Shown: positions 33,425 to 45,975, counted from the first letter of the stretch. The stretch: DNA of 64,000 bases from Excoecaria cochinchinensis (GCA_947683425.1 CANTUQ010000073.1:5242501-5306500), one strand, 5' to 3'. Translations and numbers: made by a program. The notes: a model not told the origin generated them from the sequence alone.

Positions 33425-35168
33425 AAAGCTAAGCACTTGTCGACTGCAAAGTCCAAGGACTTGTACTCCAGATTGGCATTTTTTTCCTCTAGCTCAGCTT
33501 TCTCCTTTTTGGCCTCCTCGAGCTCATCTTTGAGCTTGGCCAGTTCGGCCTCCACTTCGGCTCGCCTCCTCTCATTATCTACAGCTCTTTCCTCGACTTT
33601 TGCAACCTTTTCAAAGCATTGGTTGCCTTGACCTCAGCCTCCAAAGCTTCTTTCTTGCAATCCGCTAACTTGCCCTCAGATGCATTAGCTCGGAAGCGTT
33701 GCCCGGCCACTGACTGCATCTCCCTCTTCTAGGCCATAATCAACTTGTTCATTTTCACAATGATAGCTCTGCCCAGTATTGACCTCTGGAAAGGAACAAA
33801 TGAGGATTCATAATATGCAGAATATTAATTAGGATAGGGTAAAATGAAAACAGAATAAGGGAACTCACCTCTATCTGATGTCTCTTGATGGTAGTACTTA
33901 GTTCCTCAGCGTTCTAGTGCATCAGAGGGGCGATACTCTTCGAAAAACAGGCCAATTGATGCACAAAGTTACAGAAGATAGTTTTCCTGGGAATAATCGT
34001 CCCCCTCCTCCCTCCATAGGTCGCACACCTCATCAGGAAGAGCTCTCATATCCCCTTTTCCGAACTTGGGATTTGAGGTCCCTGCTCTAGCAGTGTCCTC
34101 GAGAGATAAAGGCTCGGGAGTGGTCTGTCATTCGGCTGAGGGAGTTTCTGTCATTTAGTTACCTCAATTGGCACCGAACTAGTGGCCGGGGCCGATGTGA
34201 TTGGACCGTGAGAGGAAGCCGCAGTGGTGGTCTCCTGTGGAGTCTCGGCAGGCGCTGGGCTTATCTGTGTTGTCTACCTCTTGGCCCTCATCATCTCAGC
34301 CATGCTTAATTTTTCAGTCATCTTCATCGCTGTAAAAAATCAAACAATAAGAATGTATTAGAATAGAAGAATTGCTAAAAGAGTATACTTTTTTTAGGAC
34401 GCCGAGATGATTCTATCGAGGTTAAGCCGAACATGAGCTGCTCCCTAATGTCTATTTTGTTCTTGGCCAGAGCCCTCCATTGGACTAGAGTTCGTTCTTC
34501 CTCATCAAAAAGGTACAGGGGCTTGTCGTTTTTGTTGACATGCCGACCCCAGGTTGTTCAGAAACCAAACTCATAGTCGCTATCCATAATGAAGAAGCAG
34601 TTCTTCCAATTCTTCAAGGACTCCGGGTTCCCTGTAAATATCCTATAGCCAGCTCAAGTCTGGACGTAGTTGTGGTCCTCGGTAGTTACCCAGAGCCCGA
34701 TCACGTGGGTAGCCTAGAAGAGTTGGAGGGTCAGGTCGATGTCATTGTCGGCTGCCCACATCTGCAAGGCCGAAATAATTCGCCAGGTGTATGGATAAAT
34801 TTGGCCCATGGTTAAACCATAGTAATTCATCACCTCGACCTCAAAAGGCATTGGGGGAAGGCTCATTCCAGCCTGAAAATCGGCCTCGTAGACAACTATG
34901 GTCTTCCTGCCTGAAAACTTGGCTTTAGCTCGGACATTAGCCCCGGGAGCTCGGATCCTATACCTTTTGGGAATGCCTAAATGCTCATGCAGTTCTACCA
35001 TTTCACTACTCTTTATAGCCGAGCTGATGCTTCCTACTCGGGGAAGTCTCCTGGGCTCCTTCTTTCTCGGCAGATCTGGCTGATTGGTACTAGGAGATTC
35101 TGGAATATCGTCATGCAAAGGCCCTCCTCTACTCTAACTCTCTCACTGGAACTCTCAAAAGCACTCAT
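33425..35168 (-). pseudogene. Antisense extra ORF of Tat element D (gypsy-type transposon domain plus coiled coil)
   Basis: On the minus strand an ATG at 35168 (MSAFESSSERVRVEEG) shifts frame near 35118 into a 134-codon stretch ending at 34714. It contains VVYEADFQAGMSLPPMPFEV and then LTMGQIYPYTWRIISALQMW, the pattern of the 'putative gypsy type transposon' domain (Transposase_28 family). Coding character continues to about 34500. At 33700-33430 a heptad-rich, Lys/Glu/Leu-rich coiled coil appears (EVEAELAKLKDELEEAKKEK). Several stops and shifts. Runs opposite to pol, before the 3' LTR. Role unknown. Confidence 0.6.
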
Positions 35169-35676
35169 GGTAAAAGAAGAGAGAAATAGTACGAGCCTGA
35201 AAAGACAGAAAATTGGGGAAGAAATCTGGAATGGTGACAAGCAAGAAGACTTGATGAAGAAAATCCGTTAATGAAGCAAGAAGATCTGCAAAGATTCACA
35301 GCAGAAGAACCAAGAGCGAATGGAGAATGAAGGAAAAGAAATATGTGAAAAGAATTGCAGAGAGACAACAGTTAGTATCAATGGAGCAAAACAGAAATTG
35401 GGGATGGAGAAAGAAAGAACATATATAGGCATTGTGAACCACTAGCCTTTCGAGAGGTGGCAAGTGTTAGTTAGTGAATCATGTAATAATTGCTCCCCAA
35501 GCAACAACCGAAGAGACGCCATCATATCAATAACTGGCATAGCCGTCGGATCATGCTGGACGAGGTGTCAGTACCCACCTTTTATGGCGCCACACGCCCA
35601 TCTTCTTTCAATGCACCTTAGACTAGTATTCACGCGCTTGACAGGTGTCTCCTTCAAATGTGAGTTCGTTACCACT

Positions 35677-35704
35677 GGGGGGGGGGGGGGGGGGGGGGGG
35701 GGGG
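35677..35704 (+). repeat. 28-base G homopolymer at the polypurine-tract position
   Basis: An unbroken run of 28 G between ACCACT and TGACTTATGAG, exactly where the polypurine tract should precede the 3' LTR of element D. Strong G-quadruplex potential; the run length may not be exact in any assembly. Confidence 0.85.
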
Positions 35705-36174
35705 TGACTTATGAGAACCGGACTCGCAATCCAAAAGTTCGGTAACTGGGCTCCTCCGAATATCCATCATGTCAGTAGCTCGGTTACCTAAATAGCTCGG
35801 AATCTATATTTGGAAGGTCATTATTCACGAATATCCCTAGGATATTCAGACGATTCCAATCTCTTCATAAAAAAAGTTATCTGCCATTACTGAATAATAT
35901 CCCTACAAATCAAGAATCAAGCACAAATCAATAAGATAAAAGAGCTCTCTCCTATTTAGAGTTTGTTGCCTATTCCAAAATGAGGAAACAACTCTATAAA
36001 AGGGGAATCAAGATATGTTTCCTCCTCGCTGGAATTTTTCACAACATATACATTTTAGTCAATTTACTAATTTGATAATCGGAGTTTACATTGTCGAAAA
36101 TCCGTTGGTTTTCTTATATTTTCAGATAACCTATTCGATCGGACGCTCCGAAAAATCTCATTTTTTTCAAAACA
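35705..36174 (+). repeat. 3' LTR of element D (right end uncertain)
   Basis: Begins TGACTTATGAGAACCGG after the G run. A TATA box (CTATAAAAGGGG, 35994-36005) sits about 290 bases in. The right end is placed at CAAAACA near 36174 by the TG...CA rule only, since no second copy is available to confirm it. Confidence 0.6.
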
Positions 36175-36743
36175 AAAGCTTGACTTAATCCTTAAGACAT
36201 TAAAAATTAAAAATACATAAATAAATGGATCATAGATATTGTTACGTAAATTGATCTATTCATAGTTGTTTCGAATCAATCTAGTTTATCTATTAATCGA
36301 TCATTATTCGACCCTTATTATTTTAGATCGAATTCAAATTGGATCATATTTTTTTTAAGTGATCAAATTCAAATTATTTTTTTCGGAATAGACTCATATT
36401 GGGTCAAAACTGACCGATTATATAAAAATTCCTCTAATGCAAATATTCCCATATAAAATGTTGTATGAAGTAATGGCCGAGTCCCCGTCATCACTCCTAA
36501 GTCCGACCTATCATGTGATATGTCCACATCTTTCACATATTAGACTTTTGCATATAAAACATGTGACATAATTTGTGCGGTTGAAAAATTCGTTTATTGG
36601 AATGACTGATGGGGAAAAAGTATGAAATTCCAATTAAATAATTTCTCTTCAGTCTTTCATTTAATAAGACACTGCAAACTCGGAAGATAAATTTGTTCCT
36701 AATTTTTTTATTTGATTAAAAGTCTATTCCTAAAGTTAAAGGT

Positions 36744-36823
<80 letters not shown>

Positions 36824-39295
36824 TAGAATCTCTCAAATTTAACATTTTTTTACATTATATTTTTTTACCTTCAAAAGGTTGACATTTAATTTTTTTACTT
36901 TTCAATAACTTACTTTTTCAATCATCATTTGTTAATTTCAAATTTGGTGTGAAATTAACTTAAATAATAGTGAAACATATCAAAAAATAAAAAATTAAAA
37001 AAAAATTAACTCATAATCATCAACATGTATAAAATAATTTTATATTTTTTTAAAATATTTTAATAGATTCCGTAACTATTTTAAATTAACTTTACACGAA
37101 ATTAACGAAGTATACTTTTCAATTTTACCAGTTTCATCTCAATTGAATTTAATATAAACGATCTGAAAAATATATAAATTTAGTGTCAAATTTTAAAATT
37201 ACATAAATTTACTGTACCATATATATATATATTAAAGCGACTAGGTTCTATTAGAAGCCATCTTCAACAGGCCCAACTTTTGCGCTTTTACTCTCTTTTC
37301 AAAAATATTTAAAGATTTCAAAGCGAATCATGTGATGAAAATCAATGCAATTATATAACAATGTAAATCATTTCTAGTCTAAAATTACAGACTCCAACTT
37401 TAGTTTTAATAATTTTCATTTTCAAATAACGATATAAAATCCTTAATTTTCTTTCTGACCAACTTAATTCATTTCTCATTCTAACAATATTTGAAAAAAA
37501 AAAGGGTTAAGGAATTAATAATTAATGGATATATATTTGCCAACCAAATTCATTTTTAAAATAGATATTTTTTTTGACGTTAGAACTTATCAAAATAAAC
37601 ATATTTAACTCTAAAGTGTAGAATATGTGGCATTAAGTGATTGGTTACTTTAAAAGATAATGACATTTGTTTTTTTCTTTTTTAAAATTTTAATGGCAGA
37701 AATAACCTAAAAAAAATTAGTTGAAAAATTTCAATGGCAAAAAGTAACTTTTTCCCAAAAAGAATTGCTAAGTGCACATATAAATTTATTGATTTATTTT
37801 ATTTGCACTCAGTTTATATCTAAAACAAGAGCCAATATATAAATTTCTTCATAAATTATCACTATTTAATATATTAACACATGGATTTATCAGATTATTT
37901 TCTGAAAGTTTTAAAAATATAATACTTTTATACTTATTAAAAATTTGGATCATCCATTTCTCACTATTCACACGCTCTTCATAATATGTTATGTGTTCAT
38001 GTAAATGAATAATAAGACTTATTTTTAATAAAATTAGGACAGTTATTTGATACTCGATTAATTCATAAAAGTGATATTTAGGAAGATTTTATAATTATGC
38101 CTTAAAACAATAAAGCCCAACTCATGAACCTACCTCTAATCCCACATAAATATTATCATTTTGAAGCTTGAACGAGCAAAAGAACAATGATTTATTAAGG
38201 CAAACAAGACAATGATTTGCAGATAAATTAATCATTATAAACTTTGGTGTGATATGATGTAATGAAAAATAGAATAAAAAGTGAGTAAGAAAAGGTATGG
38301 TATAGCACAAGTGGATAGAGAGCATGTGAAGACTTCCTTGCAGGTATTACAAGAGTTAGGTTAAGGTCAAGCTTCAGTCATGCATAGCTATGTACAAATA
38401 TGGATATTTAAATTAAAAGCTAAGATTAAATTTGCTTTAAATAGTTATTGTAGCCTTTTGTTACGTCTTCACTTCTTATATAACTTAATTTCTTGGACTC
38501 AATTTCTTCTTTATTTTCTTTTCTTTTCCTTTTTTTTTCTTTTTAAAGAAAAAGAATAAAAGAAATTAACAATTAATTAAAGTTTAATAATTGGAGTCCT
38601 AATATAAACTTCAAAAAGTTTGTTATCAAATTCTTAACCACTAAAATCGTATGTAATTCCCAAATTTCTAGATGATTTTAGTGATTTGAGATTTTAATTT
38701 TTTTAAACTATCCGATGTCTAAATTAATTTATTGGTCGAATTAATTTGGATTCATGCTGAACATAGCTTTAAAAGAGTTACAAAATATATTATTTCAAAT
38801 ATTTAAAAATACTCTATATCCAAAACTCAAATTAAAGGCCTCTAATGAAGGACGAAGTCCGCATGGCATAGGTATAGCAACCCCCGCCACCACTCCCCCC
38901 CCCCACCCCCGTTTTTATGGGAATAGTTATATATGTGTAATAATTTTTTATTTCTACTAATTTTCTTGTGGTATTTTTATTGAATAGAGATTAAATAAAA
39001 AATATATATTTCAAGCATAGCACAAACTAAAAAAATTCAATTCAAATATATATGTAATCTACCTATATATTTATTTATTTATCTATATAATATAAAATAT
39101 TTTGTTGAATACAGGGAATATATTAATATTACAAACTATATATAACAGACTGCTTAAGTAAATGCAAGTAACTTATACAAAACATATATAAATATATGTA
39201 TACCTAATCCTGATCCAGTGGGAGGATTAGTTTCAATACATGGTATATATTAAAAATGAAATTAATTATATATAAGTATGCATGCATTCTAAATT
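36175..39295. other. AT-rich intergenic region downstream of the MYB gene
   Basis: No convincing gene. Contains a (TA)n microsatellite at 36746-36821, T-rich and A-rich low-complexity stretches and a C-rich run at about 38878-38911. ORFs here are short and lack protein character. Confidence 0.7.
36746..36821. repeat. (TA)n microsatellite
   Basis: An uninterrupted alternation of A and T over about 76 bases. Confidence 0.95.
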
Positions 39296-42200
39296 TTAAT
39301 CACCATTAAGTAATTGCATGGACCAGAGATCCTCCATGCTCCAGTAATTGTCATTGGGATGAGGTAAGTTTGCTCCTTGAAAAGCATCCAAATTATTACT
39401 ATTATTACTACTATTAGTAATAGAAATAGTAGTGGTTTGGTAATTATTAGATGGAGGAGAGTAAGTCTCCATTATGGTAGAAATTTGGCTACTGCTTCTG
39501 CTTCCACTTTCATTAATCTCACTACTACTTTGCCCTCCACCATCTGCTTGCCTAATTCGCTTCTGAATTCTTGTTCTCCAATAATTCTTTATTTCATTAT
39601 CTGTTCTTCCCGGAAGATGCTTTGCGATCTTTGACCACCTGCAGATTTGTAAATTTTTTTTTAATTCAAATCATAATTATTATTGGGATTCAAGTGACTA
39701 TCATATCTATTAGATAAAACTTACCTATACTTGATTACGAGAGGTTTTTCATTCACCGAGCTAATGATAGAGTAACATGTAAAAAATGCGGGCTTAATAT
39801 ATCATCAGCCCCATCAATTTGTAAACATCAGTCATTTTATCAACTAAACTTTTCAGAAAACTATTTATACCTCTGAATTTTTAATTTCCATACACAATAT
39901 ATAGGTGCTTAAATGCTAATTTTTTTCTAATGAAAAAGAGGAGTGTAATTTTATCCGCTTGGACCTCAAGATATGCGTCATTTTCTTATTACAAGGAATA
40001 ATTCACATCAGCAATTAAGAATCTATTGTAAATAAAATTGATAGTGTCGAGGTTTAAATAGTTACTCGAAAAATTGAAGAGATAAAATTACTGAAGTTAT
40101 CAAGCTTAACAGGCTGGATATGTATTAAGCTAAAAATATAGTTTTTATAATGACTTAATAAATTTGCAGCACCTTGTATTTGTCCAACCACTTGTATTCC
40201 TTTTTTCATGAACTAGTTCATATGCTTGTTTTTCTTCAATAGCCCTCTATGAGATGAATTTTTGTTCCATTTAGTCCCTTTAGCTGTCGTGGAGCTTATG
40301 TAGAACTTAACTAGTATTTAATTTTCACGTCAGCATTAAAAGAGTTAAGTGGAACAAAAATCAATTTCGTAAATGGTTACTGAAGGAAAAAAAAAAAAAA
40401 GACAATTACGAGGGATAATTCAAGAAAGAACAAGCATATAGGACGATGTGAAAATTTTAAACATATACGAGGGATTATATATATATTAAAATTTTTATAA
40501 TTTAGAGATGACATTTTATTATTAATTTAATTTATTAAAAAGTTTATGGACTAAATTAGACAAGTATTGTCATGGTGGCAGTGCAAGTACACATTCATAG
40601 AAGCAATAAATGAAAAACATTGCATAAACTTGGATTGGAAAGAAGAAAAATTGTCAACTAGTTTATCACAGGCCATGTTCCATGGCTGGAAATCAAAGTC
40701 TCATTCTCTATTCAAAAATAAAATGCCTTATTGGAATAAAATTAAACCAATCCTTAATTTGCAGAAGCTGCAGTATTGTAGAGTTGAAATTGAATGGTTC
40801 ATATTATTCTAAAAATAATAATATATATGTATTTTTAATTAGAAAAAAAAATTACTTGAAATAGTTTATTTTTGATATTTTCGAAAAAGAATAAAGCAAA
40901 ACGGAAATAAAAGTCTTACGTTAAACAAAAGATGGGTGAGATTGTCTAAAAGAAGCCAAAACAATAAGGTTGAGGTCTATTTCAACCAATGCAGAAGAGT
41001 TTCTTTTCCTTCCAAATCAACATGTGACTTATTGAAAAAGGGTTGAGCTATAAATGGAAATCTTTAATTGCAAAATCTCTTTGCTGTCAACATTTCACAA
41101 CGTGCCCATACCAAAGTTGTAAATTTATTTTCTTTTTCATTTTTTTTTAAATAAACTAGCTGTAGTATTGATATAGGCACGTTCTGCACAATTCGGTGCA
41201 TGCACTCTACATCTAGACCATTAAAGAACTCATGCTTAATCTAACTATTCAGATGTAGTGCACATTTGACATGGACGTATTAAATTCTTACTCAATTTAT
41301 ATCAATGTAAATAATAATAATAATAAAAAAAAGATATTAGCTTTTTTTCTTTTAATATTGTTTTTTATATGTAATATATGTTATATGTTGATGCCAAAGC
41401 AAAAATTAATCAAGAATTTTCACACCTAAGAGAAAGAAAAAAAAGGGGGAAAATTGTACCTTGGAGAGGGGATCCATCATTCTTCATGCATCTAGCCCCC
41501 AGGTAGTACACATCTTTGCCATATGATCTAAAAATTTTAGATGGTTCATACTTCAATATCCCTTTCTGGGCAACAAAATATAAACAACCTTATATCCAAA
41601 ATCAAATCAATTCCAGTTCTTTTACCATAATTATTTGTTTATTTTATTTTCTTGGATTTTATTTGTGAACTAAAAAATAAGAGCCTTTTCAAACAACTGG
41701 ATCTTTGATATTGCCCTTGGGAGTTGATGATTTGCCATATGTACTACATGGAGGATAGGTCCACTGGGAATGATGTGCCCGAGCTCCACCACCAAAAAAC
41801 CTAGCTTGATCAACTTAGATTCAAATTTTATATGCAAAGGACAACCAAACACCTTTTAAAGTAAAAATTGTCAGCAATAGTAAGTATTAGTTCATTATCA
41901 TCAATTCATATGATAGGAAAATAGCATATAGTAACATTTTAGAATAAAATATAATTGGAAATTTTATAGCCATAGAAATATATATTTCTAAATCCCCATG
42001 TGTTAAAACCCCACTCTCCAATCTTTCTCTATTTCTTAGAGTTATATTGAGGATTAGTGCTCCATATATAAATCAAAGATTTGTCTTTCTATGAATTATA
42101 AACGGGTGCTAGAAAAAAAAAGTATATTTATAAAGGTATAGTACTCATATATTAAAATCTAGCATGCATATATATCTGTATTTAATTACTATATATACCT

Positions 42201-42612
42201 ATTTCCCCACTTAGCATGAAGTTCCATGATCAAGAGCTGTTCTTCTGGAGTGATGTTTCCTCTTCGAACATCAGGGCGAAGATAGTTTAGCCATCGAAGC
42301 CTGCAACTCTTTCCAGTACGTTTCAAACCTAACATAATGATGATGTATAGAAATTAATTATGATTTTGGGTACTAGGGTTTCTGCGAGAAGTTCTAAAAG
42401 TCAGACTTAATAATTGTACTGGAAATAGTTTATCCACAATTCTTTCAAACAGCATGATGAAGAAATTATAGCTTACCGGCTGCTTTAGCGAGCGAGTTCC
42501 ATACTCCTTCGCCGTGGTTGGCGATGTAGTTAATCAAGACCAAGTCTTCTTCCATAGTCCATGGCCCTTTTCTCACTTCAACATCCTGAGAATTGCATGG
42601 TTTTTTGTCCAT
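39296..42612 (-). CDS. MYB21/24-like: R2R3-MYB transcription factor, subgroup 19 (MYB21/MYB24/MYB305-like)
   Basis: Three exons on the minus strand: 42612-42477, 42328-42199 and 39638-39296, with GT-AG introns 42476-42329 and 42198-39639. They total 609 bases (202 residues and TAA), with no stop or shift. Exon 1 starts MDKKPCNSQDVEVRKGPW. R2 has Trp 18, 38 and 58; R3 has Ile 71, Trp 90 and Trp 109. The 130-base second exon and both intron positions are standard for R2R3-MYBs. The C-terminus NYWSMEDLWSMQLLNGD (186-202) and an internal METYSP motif match subgroup 19, which in Arabidopsis, petunia and snapdragon controls stamen and petal maturation, jasmonate response and phenylpropanoid or scent genes in the nucleus. 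The 2.56-kb second intron is unusually long. The only convincing host gene in the window. Confidence 0.93.
40215..40445. repeat. Inverted repeat (possible MITE) in MYB intron 2
   Basis: 40219-40281 (CATATGCTTGTTTTTCTTCA... TTTTTGTTCCATTTAGTCCC) pairs with the reverse complement of 40339-40442, apart from an A-rich insertion near 40382-40400 in the right arm. It would fold into an imperfect hairpin in the pre-mRNA. No target duplication was identified. Confidence 0.5.
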
Positions 42613-42716
42613 TTTGTTGATTATCTATTTTCTTGTTGTAGAGAGAAGGAAGAGACAGTTAGAAAGAAAAAGAGAAAGCGTGAGAAAGATGACAGAATAT
42701 AGAGGACAGATGATGG

Positions 42717-42726
42717 CTTTATAGAA
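42717..42726 (-). promoter_or_regulatory. Probable TATA box of the MYB gene
   Basis: Minus strand TTCTATAAAG about 105 bases before the ATG, followed by a CT-rich leader (minus strand). Distance fits a short 5' UTR. An alternative TATATT lies at about 42697-42703. Confidence 0.55.
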
Positions 42727-43802
42727 AAAATTTCTAACTTAATTAATTCCATTTCTCTATTTTTAATTGACCATTAATCTATATTAATTATTGGAGAGTT
42801 TATAACCTAACTATGATCAATATATATCACATTTGCATGCACACTTATGCTTATGTGTACGTAATAAAATTTACAAAAAGAAAAAATAATTAATTAAAAT
42901 TAGATAAGAAGAAAATAATAAAGGGTCATAAGAAATAAAGTACATATAATTCATGTGGGCTGTTTAAACAGGAAGATTTATTGATTTATTTATTTATTTC
43001 TTGGTTTATAAATGAAAGATTTTATAAAAATTGGGGATAAAAGCAGCATTATTCTTTCTTTAAATTTTTTTTTTCGATAAAAATTTTATAACTTTCAGGT
43101 CAATCTTAGCTATCTTGGCTCTTGAAATTTTGCTTTTACTTAATTATACCTTCTCGAAGTGCGTTGTTTCGCATACATAAATAGGAAAACTTCCTTTTGT
43201 GTAAATGTTATGAGATGATGTAATGAATTAGCTAGCTTTTCATGTTATACCAAGCATACCTTTTGATTTGGCTAATTGAAAATATACTCTTGCTGAATAT
43301 AATATTAATTGTTGTAACTAGTCTATTTCAAAATGAGTTAGAAGGGTTACAATTAGACTTTAACTCAATTAATGTAAAGCAAAATAATATATTTAAGTTA
43401 CACACTATGTTAATTCTTAATAAATATACTGTATAAATTAAGTTTCAGTCTTATCATAATCCATTGAAACTATTTTTTAACACCCTAATTGTAACTAGCT
43501 ATGATTTCAAATATCTGAATCTCAATCTTGCATTAGTACAAACTTTTTATAGCATCAAAATCATAAGCATATTAAACACCAAAGAATTAATAGTTTTAAA
43601 AATGTAAAGGACTTATAAGTATGATCAAGCTATAGTTTTAAGCTACATTTTGGATCGCAATAAATAAACTTAAAAGATAAATTTAACATATATATATATA
43701 TATTTTTTTTTTGTGAAGCTATGTGGTTATTGTTGAACTGTGCTATTAACATATCCAATTGTTCATAGTGTGGTTAGGGTTTAAAAAGAAATGCATTTTG
43801 AT
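42727..43802. other. Upstream region of the MYB gene
   Basis: AT-rich, no gene seen. Would contain the MYB promoter. A (TA)n run occurs at about 43687-43703. Confidence 0.6.
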
Positions 43803-43810
43803 CATGCAAT

Positions 43811-44342
43811 TCAAATTTTAAAAGGGTTGACGGCAATTTGCCTCTATTGTTTTCCTACTTTTTAATTTTTTTCTTTTCTTGTTATTGAAAACTCTAAAAT
43901 TGTCCTTTTTGCCACTCTAAATACTAAAATTATCAATTTTTTTTCTTTTTCTGGGACAAAAATTTCAAACAACTAATGAAACAGAAGGCACCTAAAAGAA
44001 GAGTGACAAATTAGTGCTTATATGGATAATAAATTAAAAAAAAAAAACAAATCAGTAAAAGTTTTAATACATGACACATGTTTATTATTTGATACATGTA
44101 ATGTAAGTACTCATTTGTCAATCTTCAATTGCTCAAGAAATGATAAAATCTGATCATTTTAATATTTTTACAGGAAAAACTAGTAATTTTTATACTTTTA
44201 GTGGCCAAAAATTATTTTTTTTTTAATATTTTCAATGGCAAAAGCTGATTAAAAAAAAAAGGAAAACATTAAAAGTGTTTTTGACAATCACGAAAACTAG
44301 AGAGGTAAAAATTTCCTTCAACCCATTTTAAAATTACAAATG
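43811..44342. mobile_element. MITE-like inverted-repeat element with 8-bp target repeat
   Basis: The left arm from 43812 (CAAATTTTAAAAGGGTTGACGG...) is matched in inverted orientation by the right arm up to 44342 (...CAACCCATTTTAAAATTACAAATG), and the similarity continues through most of the element. The flanks CATGCAAT at 43803-43810 and 44343-44350 are identical; extended by one base they differ (T versus C). Eight bases would suit hAT and nine with a mismatch would suit Mutator. No coding capacity. Confidence 0.65.
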
Positions 44343-45138
44343 CATGCAATCTAAATGTGGACTACATTTATGCTTTTCCCTTTGAAGAGGCAAATGAATA
44401 CAAGAGAAAGGTGAGACTTTTTTTTTTGTATTTTTTGTCATATCATTAAAGTGGCTGTCATTTGTGCGCTAATTTGGCGGTCACCATTAACACCTCAGAG
44501 CTTATATGCCGCGATCTCTTTAGCAACGTCGCCTCAAAGCTGATCTCTTTAGCAACGTCAGTGCCGTTTGCCGCATATGATTTTCGTCTACTATAATCCC
44601 ACTATTTATTTGACTTTGAGAGCATAAAGTCAAGTGATGATATAAACACAGTGATTAAGATCAATATTCCCAACATACCGATTGGATAGTTTCGGGTCCG
44701 TTCATCATAACCCAAATTTCAGTTTCGGGTCCGTTCATCATATCCATTCCTTCCACTCTCAGAATTTTCATTCATGAATCACAAAAACCTCTACTCTTAT
44801 AGTCCTTTCAGAAACCAAATAAATATATAAACAAATAACTCAGTTCAACTCAATTTAATTTATCTAAATTGGTTAATTATATACAATTTACTTTCTTCAG
44901 TAATTTTACTTAGCTTATTTAGTAATGAATGTATTTTACGTAATAAATTATTTTTGATCAATAATAAAGTTGTATTAAAAATGTAACTACATTATTGTAA
45001 TAATTAGATTAAAAAGTGTAAACATAAAATACTGTATACTCGGAAATACAAGAAACGTAAGATTATGTTAACGTAATGTAATGAGAAATGTAATTGATTA
45101 AAAAATGTAATGCAATGCAATGTAATTATTATTATATT
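44343..45138. other. Intergenic with short direct repeats
   Basis: No gene. An 18-base direct repeat (GATCTCTTTAGCAACGTC at 44513 and 44542) and a 22-base direct repeat starting AGTTTCGGGTCCGTTCATCA (44688 and 44721). Confidence 0.7.
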
Positions 45139-45975
45139 ACTATGTTTGGTTGAATTAATAATGTAATGTAAATATTAATGCATTCCTATGTTTGGTTAGA
45201 TTATATACATGTATTGAAATATAATTCATCATAAAAATATGTTTATAATTATAGAAAAATATTTCTTAGATTACATGAATATTTTCGGATCAATGAGACA
45301 CCGTTTTCCGATCTAATATATTTTTACCGGTCCGATAACTCATTTTTCTGTGTCACCGTAAAATTAATTTTTTGTCACCAAATAATCCCTCATATTAGTT
45401 AGAGTGAGTTCTTGTGAACAAATAATTTTTCAGAGGTCTCTACCACTATTTTTAGGTCCAGTAAAAGTTCATTCAAACCTATATTACTATTTAAATCGAA
45501 CCGTAACTTATTTTTATTTTTGATTTTTAAAAACTTATTTGATCTCAATTTCACCTCAAATTTCATCATCGAACTCATCGTAAATAGTATTTTCCAATGA
45601 TCATATAAAATATTTTTCGCTTCCGGATAATACTATTTATCCCGGGTGACACTATTAATGCTCTGAAAAATACTATTCATGATTTATCGAGTTTTAGGTC
45701 ATTACAGTAGCGGTGATGGCCGTAGAGGCAAGAGAAAAACCAGTGAGACGAGAATTAGAAAATAATACGCGTAACAGAAATTGTATTGTAATGATAAATA
45801 CCACTGAATTTTAAGGATTAACAAATACATTAGTAAAGGTATTGGAAATTCCAAATGTATTTAACATTACGTTAAAATATAAAAATTTTATATTAACAAA
45901 TAAGGGATTCATTACATCTTTAAAACTAGACATCTTTAATTACATTACATTATAGTACCACTTACCAAACATAGT
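45139..45975. mobile_element. Possible MITE with short terminal inverted repeats
   Basis: ACTATGTTTGGT at 45139-45150 and its reverse complement at 45964-45975, with ATGTAATGTAATT-type subterminal repeats inside both ends. A further internal copy CTATGTTTGGTTAGA lies near 45187. No ORF and no clear target duplication. Confidence 0.4.

Larger units (their letters stand above)
27918..36174 (+). mobile_element. Ty3/gypsy Tat-lineage element D (5' end missing)
   Basis: Order: gag (5' truncated), protease, RT, RNase H, second RNase H, integrase, 48-bp repeat array, antisense ORF with coiled coil, a 28-G polypurine tract, short 3' LTR. The double RNase H and antisense ORF place it in Tat, but in a branch distinct from elements A and B (different antisense protein, short LTR). 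The 5' LTR and start of gag are replaced by the broken LTR of element C. Its pol motifs are the least damaged of the Ty3 elements in the window. Confidence 0.87.

Noticed and set aside
35464..35745. 93-codon plus-strand ORF with a poly-Gly stretch
   Set aside because: The glycines come from the 28-G polypurine tract; the ORF crosses an LTR boundary.
38122..38960. Short ORFs downstream of the MYB gene
   Set aside because: AT-rich, no domain, no codon or splice context; treated as chance frames.
41670..41852. 60-codon ORF within MYB intron 2
   Set aside because: No recognisable protein pattern, lies within the intron, and is of a length expected by chance.
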